Below are positions 52,913 through 63,458 of a DNA stretch of 64,000 nt, in pieces. The stretch's first letter is position 1. Every line of letters starts with the position of its first letter. The notes under the pieces were generated by a model. It saw only the letters and a list, made by a program, of their open reading frames with translations, made no database searches and was not told where the DNA came from. Position numbers and translations under genes: made by a program. The DNA comes from Sphaerisporangium album (GTDB lineage: Bacteria > Actinomycetota > Actinomycetes > Streptosporangiales > Streptosporangiaceae): positions 62,001 through 126,000 of the forward strand of contig NZ_QOIL01000006.1 in the NCBI RefSeq assembly GCF_003323745.1. The letters are read 5' to 3'.

Positions 52913-53725
52913 TCAGCGACGGCGCGCCCCAGGGTGCTCGCCGGTCTTCCAGGCCGAGGGCAGGTCGTGGCGCCCCGAGACGAACTCCTGGACGGCGATC
53001 TTGACCCTGATCACGGGCCTGCGCCAGCGGTCCTCCCGGTGGACGGCCTTGGCCATCTTGGAAGCGCTCGGCCGGCGCGAGCCGGGGGCGAAGAGCCAGC
53101 GGGCCCACGGCGAGCCGGGACGCGCCAGCCGCACCGCGCCGACGATCAGCAGGATCGGCACGAACAGGCCCGCGAGGCCGGTCCAGATCTTGCCCTTCAG
53201 CAGGGTGACGACCGCGAGCACGAGGTTGACGACCAGGAACAGGACGGCCGTCCACCTGCCCGCGGGGGACGGGTCGGGCGCCTCCCAGCCCAAGGGACGC
53301 ATGCCGAGCAGCAGGAGCACCGTCACCGCCACGGCGACGAAGACCGCGTCGACCGAGGTGCGCCCCTCCTCCGTCCAGTAGACGTCGCGCAGGTGGAGGA
53401 TCAGCGCGAACTCGTCCAGCACGAGGGCGGCGCCGACCCCGAAGACCGCCGCCGTCAACGCGTACCAGCCCGGAGAGAAGCCGGCGACGACCAGGCCGGC
53501 GACCCCGCCGAGGACCATGAGCACGACGCCGAACACGACGTGGTGGACGTGCACGTCGCCCACGTTGACGTCGCGGAACCAGCCCACCTTCGCGCGGATG
53601 AGCCGGACGTTGACGCGCGTGAACAGGAACGTGACGATCAGCGCCACCAGGAAGCAGAAGAGCGGCAGCCGTCCCGTGTCGATGATCCGCTCCTGGAACC
53701 AGACTCCCACGACATCCCCCATCAC
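52913..53725 (-). CDS. Integral membrane protein of unknown function
   Basis: This 270-residue protein has about six membrane segments: LPLFCFLVALIVTFLF, HHVVFGVVLMVLGGVAGLVV, YALTAAVFGVGAALVLDEF, VDAVFVAVAVTVLLLLG, VLFLVVNLVLAVVTLL and GLFVPILLIVGAVRL. A basic cytoplasmic tail follows. HVHHVVFG and VLDEFALILHLRDVYW hold conserved His, Asp and Glu residues that could bind a metal. A GTG at 53725 or an ATG three bases later starts it. I cannot assign a function. Confidence 0.8.
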   Translation of the reverse strand: MMGDVVGVWFQERIIDTGRLPLFCFLVALIVTFLFTRVNVRLIRAKVGWFRDVNVGDVHVHHVVFGVVLMVLGGVAGLVVAGFSPGWYALTAAVFGVGAALVLDEFALILHLRDVYWTEEGRTSVDAVFVAVAVTVLLLLGMRPLGWEAPDPSPAGRWTAVLFLVVNLVLAVVTLLKGKIWTGLAGLFVPILLIVGAVRLARPGSPWARWLFAPGSRRPSASKMAKAVHREDRWRRPVIRVKIAVQEFVSGRHDLPSAWKTGEHPGARRR

Positions 53726-53881
53726 CGACTCTACGGTCCCCGTACGGATGATCCCCGCGTTCGGCGGCGCCGATCATTTCGGATGGAAGGCAGGATCCCC
53801 GCCCTATGCCGCCGACCTCGGCGAACACCGGGGCGGCGCCGTTTCACGAAGGGCGAAAGTCTCCGGGCGAACGCGGCGGTC

Positions 53882-54604
53882 TCAGGCGAGGAACGCCCGC
53901 AGCAGCGCGGCCGTCCCGTCGAGGTGCTCCTTGACGGCCTTCCTCGCGGCCTCGGGGTCGCCGGCGAGGATGGCGGCGACGATCGCGGCGTGCTGGGCGG
54001 CGGCGTGGTCGATGTTGGGCCCGAGCACCGGGATGGCGTTGAGCAGGTCGGTCACCCGCAGCCGCGCGTCCGCGCACGCCGCCGCCAGCAGCGCCGACCC
54101 GGTCAGCTCGGCGATCGCCAGGTGGAAGGCGGTGTCGAGGCGCCGGTAGTCGGCGGGCGCGGCGTCGTTGACGTCCGCGAGCCGCCTTCTCAGCGTGGCC
54201 CGCTGCTCGTCGGTGAGGACGGAGGCCGCCAGGACCTGGGCGGCGCCGCACTCGACGGCCATGCGGAAGGTCAGCGCGTCCTCCAGCTCGTAGGGGCCCA
54301 TCGCGTTGACGGCGCGGCGCAGGTCGCCGTGGGCGGGCAGCGGGGGCTCGTAGACGACGAACGCCCCGCCGTAGCGGCCGCGCCGCACGTCCAGGTAACC
54401 GGCCTCCTGGAGGGAGCGGATCGCCTCGCGCAGCGTGACGCGGCTGATGCCGAGCTGGGTGGCCAGCTCGCGCTCGGCGGGAAGCTTGTCGCCGGGTGCG
54501 ACCACGCCGAGCTTGATCGCCTGGAGCAGCCGCTCGACGGTCTCCTCGAAGGCGTTGCCCGCCCGGACGGGACGAAGGAGCGCGACGAGCTGCGGCTCCC
54601 CCAT
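53882..54604 (-). CDS. FadR/GntR-family regulator of the adjacent catabolic operon
   Basis: This 240-residue protein has a GntR winged helix (about 35-75: LPAERELATQLGISRVTLREAIRSLQ, key residues P-ERELA, VTLREA). The FCD ligand domain has conserved Asp and His residues (DTAFHLAIAELTG, HAAIVAAI). GGGAGG lies five bases before the ATG. It is divergent from the glutamine synthetase-like gene, and paired repeats lie in the shared gap. By analogy with EpuR/PuuR-like control, it probably represses the operon until an amine or its glutamyl product binds. Confidence 0.9.
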   Translation of the reverse strand: MGEPQLVALLRPVRAGNAFEETVERLLQAIKLGVVAPGDKLPAERELATQLGISRVTLREAIRSLQEAGYLDVRRGRYGGAFVVYEPPLPAHGDLRRAVNAMGPYELEDALTFRMAVECGAAQVLAASVLTDEQRATLRRRLADVNDAAPADYRRLDTAFHLAIAELTGSALLAAACADARLRVTDLLNAIPVLGPNIDHAAAQHAAIVAAILAGDPEAARKAVKEHLDGTAALLRAFLA

Positions 54605-54685
54605 CGCGACCTCCCTGATCCCGATCCTGTTCTTCAGTCAATGGTCCGAGATTAGTCCAATCGACGCGCCAGGTCGGCGAAACCG

Positions 54686-54745
54686 TTGACGCGAGGCCGC
54701 CGCTGGTGCTTGCATGCCTCCAATGGTCTGTTTCCAGACTTTTGG
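54686..54745 (+). promoter_or_regulatory. Promoter and operator of the gamma-glutamylation operon
   Basis: A possible -35 TTGACG (54686-54691) and -10 TTGCAT (54710-54715) are 18 bases apart. Just downstream lies a nested repeat, CCAA...GTCTG-n4-CAGAC...TTGG (54720-54745), whose size and place fit a GntR operator blocking transcription. A related TGGTCC sequence lies near 54644, by the regulator gene. Confidence 0.5.
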
Positions 54746-54755
54746 AGGGCGCACG

Positions 54756-56102
54756 GTGCTCACCGTCGACCAACTGCGTGAGGACGTCTCCGCCGGCCGG
54801 GTGGACACGGTGCTGCTGGCCATCGCCGACATGCAGGGACGCCTCCAGGGCAAGCGGCTGTCCGCGCGGTACTTCCTGGAGGAGGTGCTGGAGCACGCCG
54901 CCGAGGGGTGCAACTACCTGCTCGCCGTGGACATCGACATGAACACCGTGAGTGGCTACGGCATGTCGTCGTGGGAACGCGGCTACGGCGACTTCGTGAT
55001 GAAGCCGGACCTCTCCACACTGCGCCGGGTGCCCTGGCAGGACGGCACGGTCATGCTGATGGCCGACGTGCTGTGGGAGGACGGCGCCGACGTCGTCGCC
55101 TCGCCGCGCCAGATCCTGCGCGCCCAGCTCGCGCGGCTCGCCGAGCGCGGCTGGAAGGCCTATGTCGGCACCGAGCTGGAGTTCATCGTCTACACCGACA
55201 CCTACGAGAGCGCGTGGTCGAAGGCGTACCGCGACCTCACCCCGGCCAACCAGTACAACGTGGACTACTCGCTGCTCGGCGGCGCCCGGGTCGAGCCGCT
55301 GCTGCGCCGCATCCGGCTCGGCATGGAGGGCGCGGGCATGTACGTCGAGTCCGCCAAGGGCGAGTGCAACCTCGGGCAGCACGAGATCGCCTTCCGGTTC
55401 GACGAGGCCCTCGCCACCTGCGACAACCACTCGATCTACAAGAACGGCGCCAAGGAGATCGCGGCCCAGGACGGCATGTCGATCACCTTCATGGCCAAGC
55501 CGAACCATCGCGAGGGCAACTCCTGCCACATCCACATCTCGCTGCGGACCGCCGAGGGCGAGCCGGTCATGGCGGGCGACGGCGCGCACGGCCTGTCCAG
55601 GATCGGCGAGCACTTCATCGCGGGCCAGCTCGCCGCGCTGCGCGAGTTCACCCTGCTGTACGCGCCCAACATCAACTCGTACAAGCGGTACGTTCCCGGC
55701 AGCTTCGCCCCGACGGCCGTCAAGTGGGGCGTGGACAACCGCACCTGCGCGCTGCGCCTGGTCGGGCACGGGCCCTCGCTGCGCGTGGAGAACCGCGTGC
55801 CGGGCGGCGACGTCAACCCCTACCTGGCGGTGTCCGCGCTGGTCGCCGCCGGGTTGCACGGCATCGAGCACGAGCTGCCGCTGGAGGAGGCGTTCGGCGG
55901 GAACGCCTACACGGCGGGCGCCGACACCGTGCCGACGACGCTTCGCGACGCCCTCGCCCTGTGGGAGGCTTCGAAGATCGCCAAGGCCGCGCTCGGCGAG
56001 GAGGTCGTCGAGCACTACGCGAACAACGCCCGCGTCGAACTGGCCGCCTTCGACGCGGCCGTCACCGACTGGGAACTGTTCCGGGGATTCGAGCGGATGT
56101 GA
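54756..56102 (+). CDS. Glutamine synthetase-like gamma-glutamyl-amine ligase (PuuA/GlnA4 type)
   Basis: This 448-residue GS-fold enzyme would join glutamate to an amine with ATP. GS motifs are present: ELEFIVY, GECNLGQHEIAFRF, KNGAKEIAAQDGMSITFMAKP, GNSCHIHISL and the NSYKRYVPGSFAP loop with WGVDNRT. The adenylylation-site region typical of GlnA-I is absent. In Streptomyces such paralogues act on polyamines or ethanolamine. The GTG at 54756 has GGAGG seven bases upstream. The downstream ALDH, SDR and hydrolase genes make a complete gamma-glutamyl route; an ethanolamine substrate is my preferred reading because of the SDR and the glycine genes after it. Confidence 0.85.
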   Translation: MLTVDQLREDVSAGRVDTVLLAIADMQGRLQGKRLSARYFLEEVLEHAAEGCNYLLAVDIDMNTVSGYGMSSWERGYGDFVMKPDLSTLRRVPWQDGTVMLMADVLWEDGADVVASPRQILRAQLARLAERGWKAYVGTELEFIVYTDTYESAWSKAYRDLTPANQYNVDYSLLGGARVEPLLRRIRLGMEGAGMYVESAKGECNLGQHEIAFRFDEALATCDNHSIYKNGAKEIAAQDGMSITFMAKPNHREGNSCHIHISLRTAEGEPVMAGDGAHGLSRIGEHFIAGQLAALREFTLLYAPNINSYKRYVPGSFAPTAVKWGVDNRTCALRLVGHGPSLRVENRVPGGDVNPYLAVSALVAAGLHGIEHELPLEEAFGGNAYTAGADTVPTTLRDALALWEASKIAKAALGEEVVEHYANNARVELAAFDAAVTDWELFRGFERM

Positions 56103-56103
56103 A

Positions 56104-57447
56104 ATGAAGATCGTCAACCCTGCGACCGAGGAAGTGCTCGCGGAGGTCGAACTCGCCGGCGCGGCGGAGATCGACCGCGCGGTGGAGCGGGCGCGCGCGG
56201 CGTTCCCGGCCTGGCGCGACGTCGCGCCCGGGGACCGCGCCCGGCTGCTGCGGCGCTTCGCCGACCTGGTGGACGCCCACGGCGAGGAGCTGGCCCGCCT
56301 GGAGCTGGCCAACTCCGGCCACCCGATCGGCAACGCCCGCTGGGAGGCGGGCAACGTCCGCGACGTGCTGCACTTCTACGCGGGCGCGCCCGAGCGCAAC
56401 CACGGCAGGCAGATCCCGGTGCCGGGCGGGGTGGACATCACGTTCGCCGAGCCGCTCGGCGTCGTCGGGGTCATCGTGCCCTGGAACTTCCCCATGGTGA
56501 TCATGACGTGGGGGGTCGCCCCCGCGCTCGCGGCCGGCAACACGGTGATCGTGAAGCCCGCCGAGTGGACTCCGCTGACGGCTTTGAGGCTCGCCGATCT
56601 GGCCCTCGAAGCCGGCCTCCCCGAGGGGGTGCTCCAGGTTCTGCCTGGAGCAGGGGAGGTCGCGGGAGCCCGCCTGGTCGAGCATCCCGGTGTGAACAAG
56701 ATCGTGTTCACCGGCTCGACCGAGGTCGGGAAGATCATCGCCGCGAGCGCCGCCCAGACCGTCAAGCGGCTCACCCTGGAGCTCGGCGGCAAGAGCGCCA
56801 ACGTCGTCTTCGCCGACGCCGACCTCGAACGGGCCGCCGCCACCGCGCCCGGAGCCGTCTTCGACAACAGCGGGCAGGACTGCTGCGCCCGCTCGCGCAT
56901 CCTCGTGCAGCGCCCGGTCCTGGACGAGTTCCTCGACCGCCTCGGCGCGGCCGTCACGTCCCTCACCGTGGGCGACCCGCTCGACCCCGGCACCGACCTC
57001 GGGCCGCTGATCAGCGCCGAGCACCGCGAACGCGTGGCCTCGTTCGTCACCGGCACGCCGCGCTTCCAGGGGACGTGCCCGGCCGGCAAGGGCTTCTGGT
57101 TCCCGCCGACCGTGCTCACCCACGAGTCGCTGGACGAGCGCGCGTTCACCGAGGAGATCTTCGGGCCGGTCGTCAGCGTCGTCCCCTTCGACGACGAGGC
57201 CGACGCCGTGCGCATCGCCAACGACACCGTGTACGGCCTTTCCGGGTCGATCTGGACCAGGGACGTGGGGCGGGCGCTGCGCGTGGCCCGCGCGATCGAG
57301 GCGGGCAACCTGTCGGTGAACTCCCACTCCTCCGTGCGGTACTGGACGCCGTTCGGCGGCTTCAAACAGTCGGGCCTCGGCCGCGAGCTCGGCCCCGACG
57401 CGCTGGCCGCGTTCACCGAGACCAAGAACGTCTTCATCGCCCACTGA
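56104..57447 (+). CDS. NAD(P)-dependent aldehyde dehydrogenase for the gamma-glutamyl route
   Basis: This 447-residue aldehyde dehydrogenase has PWNFP (126-130), GSTEVG, catalytic Glu226 in LELGGK and catalytic Cys260 in SGQDCC. It starts at an ATG one base after the GS-like stop codon and so is coupled to it. In PuuC-like routes it oxidises the gamma-glutamyl aldehyde to the acid. It is about 25 residues shorter than the aldehyde dehydrogenase at 16997, which has a different context. Confidence 0.9.
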   Translation: MKIVNPATEEVLAEVELAGAAEIDRAVERARAAFPAWRDVAPGDRARLLRRFADLVDAHGEELARLELANSGHPIGNARWEAGNVRDVLHFYAGAPERNHGRQIPVPGGVDITFAEPLGVVGVIVPWNFPMVIMTWGVAPALAAGNTVIVKPAEWTPLTALRLADLALEAGLPEGVLQVLPGAGEVAGARLVEHPGVNKIVFTGSTEVGKIIAASAAQTVKRLTLELGGKSANVVFADADLERAAATAPGAVFDNSGQDCCARSRILVQRPVLDEFLDRLGAAVTSLTVGDPLDPGTDLGPLISAEHRERVASFVTGTPRFQGTCPAGKGFWFPPTVLTHESLDERAFTEEIFGPVVSVVPFDDEADAVRIANDTVYGLSGSIWTRDVGRALRVARAIEAGNLSVNSHSSVRYWTPFGGFKQSGLGRELGPDALAAFTETKNVFIAH

Positions 57448-57501
57448 TCCGGCGCAAGCACGGAAGCACCGATATTTCGAAGCATCGAGGAGATATTCAC
57501 C

Positions 57502-58266
57502 ATGCAACGTCTGCGTGACCGCGTCGCCGTGATCACGGGAGCGGCCGGCGGCATCGGCCTCGCCACCGCCCGCCGTTTCGCCGAGGAGGGCGCGAAGGTC
57601 GTCTGCGCCGACGTCGACGAGACGGCGGGCGCCAAGGCGGCCGACGAGGTGGGCGGCCTGTTCGTCCGCTGCGACGTCACCAGCGAGGAGGACGTCAGCC
57701 GCATGTTCGAGACGGCCTTCGAGACCTACGGCAGCGTGGACATCGCGTTCAACAACGCGGGCATCTCCCCGCCCGACGACGACTCGATCCTGTCGACCGG
57801 CATCGAGGCGTGGCGGCGCGTCCAGGACGTCAACCTGACCAGCGTGTACCTGTGCTGCAAGCACGCGATCCCGTACATGCGGCGGCAGGGCAAGGGCTCG
57901 ATCATCAACACCGCGTCGTTCGTGGCGGTCATGGGCTCGGCGACGTCGCAGATCTCCTACACCGCGTCCAAGGGCGGCGTGCTGGCCATGTCGCGCGAGC
58001 TGGGCGTCCAGTTCGCCCGCGAGGGCATCCGGGTCAACGCGCTGTGCCCGGGGCCGGTCAACACGCCGCTGCTCCAGGAGCTGTTCGCCAAGGACCCCGA
58101 GCGGGCCCAGCGGCGCCTGGTGCACATCCCGCTCGGGCGGTTCGCCGAGGCGTCCGAGATCGCCGCCGCCGTCGCGTTCCTGGCCTCGGACGACGCGAGC
58201 TTCATCACGGGCGCCGAGTTCCTGGTGGACGGCGGCATCTCCGGCGCCTACGTCACCCCGCTGTAG
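57502..58266 (+). CDS. Short-chain dehydrogenase/reductase, FabG-like
   Basis: This 254-residue classical SDR has cofactor motif TGAAGGIG (12-19), NNAG (87-90), catalytic Ser, then YTASK (about 153-157), and a typical C-terminal VDGGISGAYVTP. In this operon it may oxidise an alcohol to the aldehyde used by the neighbouring dehydrogenase, as needed if the amine is an amino alcohol such as ethanolamine. Polyamine routes do not need such a step, which is the main hint about substrate. Confidence 0.88.
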   Translation: MQRLRDRVAVITGAAGGIGLATARRFAEEGAKVVCADVDETAGAKAADEVGGLFVRCDVTSEEDVSRMFETAFETYGSVDIAFNNAGISPPDDDSILSTGIEAWRRVQDVNLTSVYLCCKHAIPYMRRQGKGSIINTASFVAVMGSATSQISYTASKGGVLAMSRELGVQFAREGIRVNALCPGPVNTPLLQELFAKDPERAQRRLVHIPLGRFAEASEIAAAVAFLASDDASFITGAEFLVDGGISGAYVTPL

Positions 58267-58275
58267 GGCGCCGCG

Positions 58276-58968
58276 ATGTCACGGCCCGTCATCGGGATCA
58301 CGTGCTACGTCGAGCCGGCCGCGTTCACCGTGTGGGAGACGCGGGCGGCGCTGCTGCCGTACGACTACGTCGAGCAGGTCGTCCGGGCGGGGGGCCAGCC
58401 GGTGCTGCTGCCCCCGGCCGGCGACCCGGCGCCGCTGGTCGAGCGGCTGGACGGGCTGATCGTGGCGGGCGGCGGGGACGTCGATCCGGGGCGGTACGGG
58501 GAGGAACCGGCGGAGCACACGGGGTACGTCCGGAAATTTCGAGATGAGGCCGAGTTCGGGCTGGTCGGCGCCGCTCTGAAGGCCGAGCTGCCGTTCCTGG
58601 GCATCTGCCGGGGCCTCCAGGTCCTCAACGTCCATCTCGGCGGCGGCCTCCACCAGCACCTGCCCGACGTCACCGGCCACACCGACCACTCCCCCGCCCC
58701 CGGCCGCTACGGCCACCTGCCCGTACACCCGGAGCCGGGCACCAGGCTCGCCCAGATCCTCGGCACCGAGCCCGTCGAGACCGCCCACTACCACCACCAG
58801 GCGGCCGCCCGCCTCGGCGACGGCCTCATCGCCACCGCCACCGCCGAGGACGGCACCGTCGAGGCCGTCGAGCTCCCCGGCCACCCGTTCACGCTCGCCG
58901 TCCAATGGCACCCGGAGACCGGCGAGGACGGCCGCCTCTTCCAGGCCCTCGTCACCGCCGCCACCTAG
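58276..58968 (+). CDS. Class I glutamine amidotransferase-like hydrolase (PuuD type)
   Basis: This 230-residue hydrolase of the gamma-glutamyl-GABA hydrolase family has a nucleophile Cys111 in LGICRGLQ and His212 and Glu214 in QWHPET. The substrate loop GGGDVDPGRYGEE matches PuuD proteins. It would release glutamate and the free acid at the end of the route. Only nine bases separate it from the SDR gene. It is the last gene before the glycine riboswitch. Confidence 0.9.
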   Translation: MSRPVIGITCYVEPAAFTVWETRAALLPYDYVEQVVRAGGQPVLLPPAGDPAPLVERLDGLIVAGGGDVDPGRYGEEPAEHTGYVRKFRDEAEFGLVGAALKAELPFLGICRGLQVLNVHLGGGLHQHLPDVTGHTDHSPAPGRYGHLPVHPEPGTRLAQILGTEPVETAHYHHQAAARLGDGLIATATAEDGTVEAVELPGHPFTLAVQWHPETGEDGRLFQALVTAAT

Positions 58969-59054
58969 CCCACCCTGACCGGGGGCGGAGGGCCGCGCCC
59001 GGCATGGACAGGAGGGCGGGCATTGGTAGGGTGGGCGAGAACACCGATGATCCC

Positions 59055-59242
59055 GTGCGGGAGAGAGTCCTGACATCCGGTCAGGACCCCTGAAGGAGCA
59101 AGTCCTCCCCGCGAACCTCACAAGGCAAAGGACCGCGCGGGCAAGGTGATCTCTGGAAAGCAGGCCTCCTCAGGGGGCCTCGCCGAAGGTGAAAGTCCGG
59201 CAAAAGCCGGGCGAAACTCTCAGGCACCGATGACAGAGGGGG
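59055..59242 (+). ncRNA. Tandem glycine riboswitch
   Basis: Two adjacent aptamers precede gcvT. The first runs from GCGGGAGAGAGTCC through CTGAAGGAGCAAG to the CAAGGCAAAGGACCG end. The second contains GCCGAAGGTGAAAGTC and then AAACTCTCAGGCACCGATGACAGAGGGG. These are the conserved parts of the gcvT class, which binds two glycines and turns on glycine cleavage genes. The region 58969-59279 holds no gene other than this leader. Confidence 0.88.
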
Positions 59243-59279
59243 AGGATGCTCTCATCCAACCCTGTCTGAGGTGCGCATC

Positions 59280-60367
<1,088 letters not shown>

Positions 60368-60371
<4 letters not shown>

Positions 60372-60757
60372 GCAGCATTCCCGAGGAGCTCAGCTACACC
60401 AAGGAGCACGAGTGGGTCGCCGGTCTGGACGACGGCCTCACCGTGACCGTGGGCATCACGGCGTACGCCGCCGAGTCGCTGGGTGACGTCGTCTTCGTCC
60501 AGCTCCCCGAAGCGGGCGGGACCATCGAGGCCGGTGACCCCGTCGGCGAGGTCGAGTCCACCAAGTCGGTCAGCGACATCTACGCGCCGGTCAGCGGCGA
60601 GGTGGTCGAGGTCAACCAGACGGTCGTGGACGACCCGTCGCTCGTCAACTCCGACCCGTACGGCGAGGGCTGGCTGTTCCGCGTGCGCATCGAGGGCGCC
60701 CCGGAGGAGCTGCTCACCGCGGAGGAGTACGCGACCTTCACCACGGCGGACTCCTGA
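60368..60757 (+). CDS. gcvH: Glycine cleavage system H protein
   Basis: This 129-residue lipoyl carrier protein shuttles the aminomethyl group between GcvP and GcvT. Lys66 in VESTKSVSD is the lipoylation site. The KEHEWV start and the C-terminal GWLFRVRIE are typical. The GTG start overlaps the gcvT stop codon (GTGA). The gene for the decarboxylase (gcvP) is not in the window. Confidence 0.96.
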
Positions 60758-60925
60758 CGTCCTCTCCCCAGCCTTACCTGCCCGCCTCCGGCCACACCCC
60801 CGGCCGTGCGGGCTCCGCCCCGGCTCCGGCGAGCCACCGCTCGCCGGAGCGCCCTTCCCCTTCTTCTCCACCCCCGTCACCCGATCCGAACGTTCACCGC
60901 ACACGTTCCGAAGGGCGGAAGATCA

Positions 60926-62302
60926 ATGGCGATCAGCGTCTTCGACCTGTTCAAGATCGGCATAGGCCCGTCGAGCTCGCACACCGGCGGCCCCATGGCC
61001 GCCGCCCACAAGTTCGCCCGCGGCCTGCAACGGGATGGCCTGCTGGAGAAGACGGCCCGCGTCGAGGTCATCCTCTACGGCTCGCTCGGCCTCACCGGCA
61101 AGGGCCACGGCAGTGACAAGGCCGTCCTGCTCGGCCTGTCCGGCGAGAAGCCCGAGCTCGTGGACGTCGACACCGTGGACGACAGGCTCGCCCAGATGCG
61201 CGCCTCGGGCACCCTGCGGCTGTTCGGCGCCCAGGAGATCCCCTTCGTGGTCGGCGAGCACTGCGTGTTCGAACGCAAGATCTCGCTGCCCCACCACCCG
61301 AACGGCATGCGCTTCACCGCCTTCTCCCCCGAGGGCGAGCCGCTGCGCGAGAAGATCTACTACTCGGTGGGCGGCGGGTTCGTCGTGGACGAGAACGCCA
61401 CCGGCGCCGACCGCATCAAACCGGACGACACCGAGCTCCCCTACCCGTTCCTCACCGCGGCCGAGCTGCTGAAGCAGTGCGCCGAGAGCGGGCTGTCCAT
61501 CTCCGGGCTGATGATGGAGAACGAGAAGGCGTTCGGCCGTACGGAGGCCGAGATCCGGGCGGGGCTGCTCGACCTGTGGCGGGTCATGTCCGAGTGCGTG
61601 CGACGGGGCACCGCCAAGGAGGGTGTGCTGCCGGGCGGCCTGAAGGTCAAGCGGCGGGCCAACCAGATGCTGCGGCGGCTCCAGAGCGAGAGCCCCGAGA
61701 AGGACCCGCTCCAGACCATGGACTGGGTCACGCTCTTCGCCCTCGCCGTCAACGAGGAGAACGCCGCCGGAGGCCGCATCGTCACCGCCCCGACCAACGG
61801 CGCCGCCGGCATCATCCCCGCCGTGCTGACGTACTACGACCGGTTCGTCCCGGGCGCCGATGAGGACGGCGTGATCCGCTTCCTGCTCACCGCCGGGGCG
61901 ATCGGCGTGCTGTTCAAGGAGAACGCCTCGATCTCGGGCGCCGAGGTCGGCTGCCAGGGCGAGGTCGGCTCGGCGTGCTCCATGGCCGCCGCCGGCCTGA
62001 CCGAGGCCCTCGGCGGCACGCCGGAACAGGTCGAGAACGCCGCCGAGATCGGCATCGAGCACAACCTCGGCCTCACCTGCGACCCCATCGGCGGCCTGGT
62101 CCAGATCCCCTGCATCGAGCGCAACGCGGTCGCCTCCATCAAGGCCATCACCGCCACCCGCATCGCGATGCGCGGCGACGGCCGCCACTTCGTCAGCCTC
62201 GACAAGGCCATCAAGACGATGCGCGACACCGGCCGCGACATGCTCGACAAGTACAAGGAAACCAGCCGCGGCGGCCTCGCCGTCAACGTCATCGAATGCT
62301 GA
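60926..62302 (+). CDS. sdaA: L-serine dehydratase, iron-sulfur type
   Basis: This 458-residue single-chain [4Fe-4S] enzyme converts L-serine to pyruvate and ammonia. The N-terminal beta domain has [12 protein letters not shown]. The alpha domain supplies cluster Cys in [12 protein letters not shown] and [18 protein letters not shown]. The ATG at 60926 has GGCGGAA upstream. It lies 168 bases after gcvH. Glycine from the upstream route can become serine through SHMT and 5,10-methylene-THF, then pyruvate here. Confidence 0.96.
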   Translation: MAISVFDLFKIGIGPSSSHTGGPMAAAHKFARGLQRDGLLEKTARVEVILYGSLGLTGKGHGSDKAVLLGLSGEKPELVDVDTVDDRLAQMRASGTLRLFGAQEIPFVVGEHCVFERKISLPHHPNGMRFTAFSPEGEPLREKIYYSVGGGFVVDENATGADRIKPDDTELPYPFLTAAELLKQCAESGLSISGLMMENEKAFGRTEAEIRAGLLDLWRVMSECVRRGTAKEGVLPGGLKVKRRANQMLRRLQSESPEKDPLQTMDWVTLFALAVNEENAAGGRIVTAPTNGAAGIIPAVLTYYDRFVPGADEDGVIRFLLTAGAIGVLFKENASISGAEVGCQGEVGSACSMAAAGLTEALGGTPEQVENAAEIGIEHNLGLTCDPIGGLVQIPCIERNAVASIKAITATRIAMRGDGRHFVSLDKAIKTMRDTGRDMLDKYKETSRGGLAVNVIEC

Positions 62303-62384
62303 ACGTTCGGCCTCACCACTGATGTGGTCGACCGCACTGCTATCGCTTGAATAGACGGTCACATGCGTGGCCAGGTGCGGCGTA

Positions 62385-62420
62385 CCTCTGAGAGCCCCGC
62401 AGCCGGCGGGCTCTCAGAGG
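62385..62420. terminator. Bidirectional terminator after sdaA
   Basis: A perfect 13-bp stem (CCTCTGAGAGCCC / GGGCTCTCAGAGG) with a 10-base loop lies between the 3' ends of sdaA and the DUF397 gene. Confidence 0.85.
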
Positions 62421-62464
62421 GGTGACTTACGACTTAAATCGCTAACTTCCGGTAGCCGGTGGGC

Positions 62465-62659
62465 TCAGATGGCGCTGTGCTTGACGCCGTGGAGGAATGC
62501 GGACCACTCGACAGGAGTGAAGGTCAGGGGCGGGTCGGACGGGGTTTTGCTGTCTCTGACGCCGATGAGGCCGGGGAGGTTCGAGGCCACCTCGACGCAC
62601 TGGCCCGCGTCGCCGCTGAAGCTGCTCTTGCGCCACCGCGCGCCCCGAAGGTCATGCAT
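62465..62659 (-). CDS. DUF397 small protein
   Basis: This 64-residue protein begins HDLRGARWRKSSFSGDAGQCVEVA and ends WSAFLHGVKHSAI, the DUF397 pattern. The ATG at 62659 lies within the end of the XRE gene (8-base overlap), so the genes are coupled. It is the second XRE/DUF397 pair in the window, here without a HATPase neighbour. Confidence 0.88.
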   Translation of the reverse strand: MHDLRGARWRKSSFSGDAGQCVEVASNLPGLIGVRDSKTPSDPPLTFTPVEWSAFLHGVKHSAI

Positions 62660-63458
62660 CAATTCGGATCACCGCTTCCTCGATGAGTCGGAGTGACTGC
62701 TTGAACGGTACGGCTTCCGCGCGGATTGCGTCATACTTCCGAATCAGGTCAGAGATCAAGCCACGATCGTCGAAAGTACGCCCGACAGGCTGCGCATCCG
62801 CATAGGCGGCATAGGAGGATCCGCTCCGTTCGGCGATGATGAACCCGCCCATGAGCCCACAGTGGGGCCGGGCCGTGTAAGGCACGATCTGGATCGTCAC
62901 CAGAGGATGCTGGGCGATCTCAAGCAGGTGGCCGAGCTGCTCGCGCATGATCTCCGTGCCGCCGATCGGATGACGGATCACGTCCTCGTCGATGATGACG
63001 TGGAGCGCGGGAGCGCGATCGCGATGGAGGAGTGTCTGGCGTTGCATGCGGTTCGTGAGTCGTTCCTCCAGTTCGTCGTCCGTGATTCCAGGCCATGTCG
63101 CCAGGATCTCGCGGGCGTACGCCCTCGTCTGGAGCAGGCCGGGGACGACCATGGGTTCCCAGTTCCGGAGAGCAGTTGCGTCCTCTTCCTCTTCCAGCCA
63201 GGGGCGGAGGTATTCGGGGGCCTTGTGCCAGGTGGTGGCCATATACAGCCGGAGCATGGTGCCTTCGAGGGAGAAGGCCCGGTCGCAGAGCTCCGCGAAC
63301 TGCTTCGACGGGGGACGCTTGGCTCTCTCGATCATGTTGACCATGGAGTCGGAGTAGCCGAGCCGCCTGGCCAGTTGCCGCTGGCTCATGTTCGCGGCCT
63401 CGCGGTAGCGGCGCAGCTCGAAGGCGAATAGAGCTCGCGGGGACTCGTGCGGGTCCAT
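62652..63458 (-). CDS. XRE-family regulator with DUF5753 (WhiJ-like)
   Basis: This 268-residue protein has helix-turn-helix MSQRQLARRLGYSDSMVNMIE (key residues RQLA, LGYS, VN-IE) and DUF5753 (VVPGLLQTRAYAREIL). It pairs with the overlapping DUF397 gene, and the pair resembles that inside the 6-kb element. Codon use is as G/C-rich as the chromosome, suggesting long residence. I chose the ATG at 63458 (MDPHESPRALFAFELRR). The frame runs to 63581 without a better start. Confidence 0.88.
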   Translation of the reverse strand: MDPHESPRALFAFELRRYREAANMSQRQLARRLGYSDSMVNMIERAKRPPSKQFAELCDRAFSLEGTMLRLYMATTWHKAPEYLRPWLEEEEDATALRNWEPMVVPGLLQTRAYAREILATWPGITDDELEERLTNRMQRQTLLHRDRAPALHVIIDEDVIRHPIGGTEIMREQLGHLLEIAQHPLVTIQIVPYTARPHCGLMGGFIIAERSGSSYAAYADAQPVGRTFDDRGLISDLIRKYDAIRAEAVPFKQSLRLIEEAVIRIDA

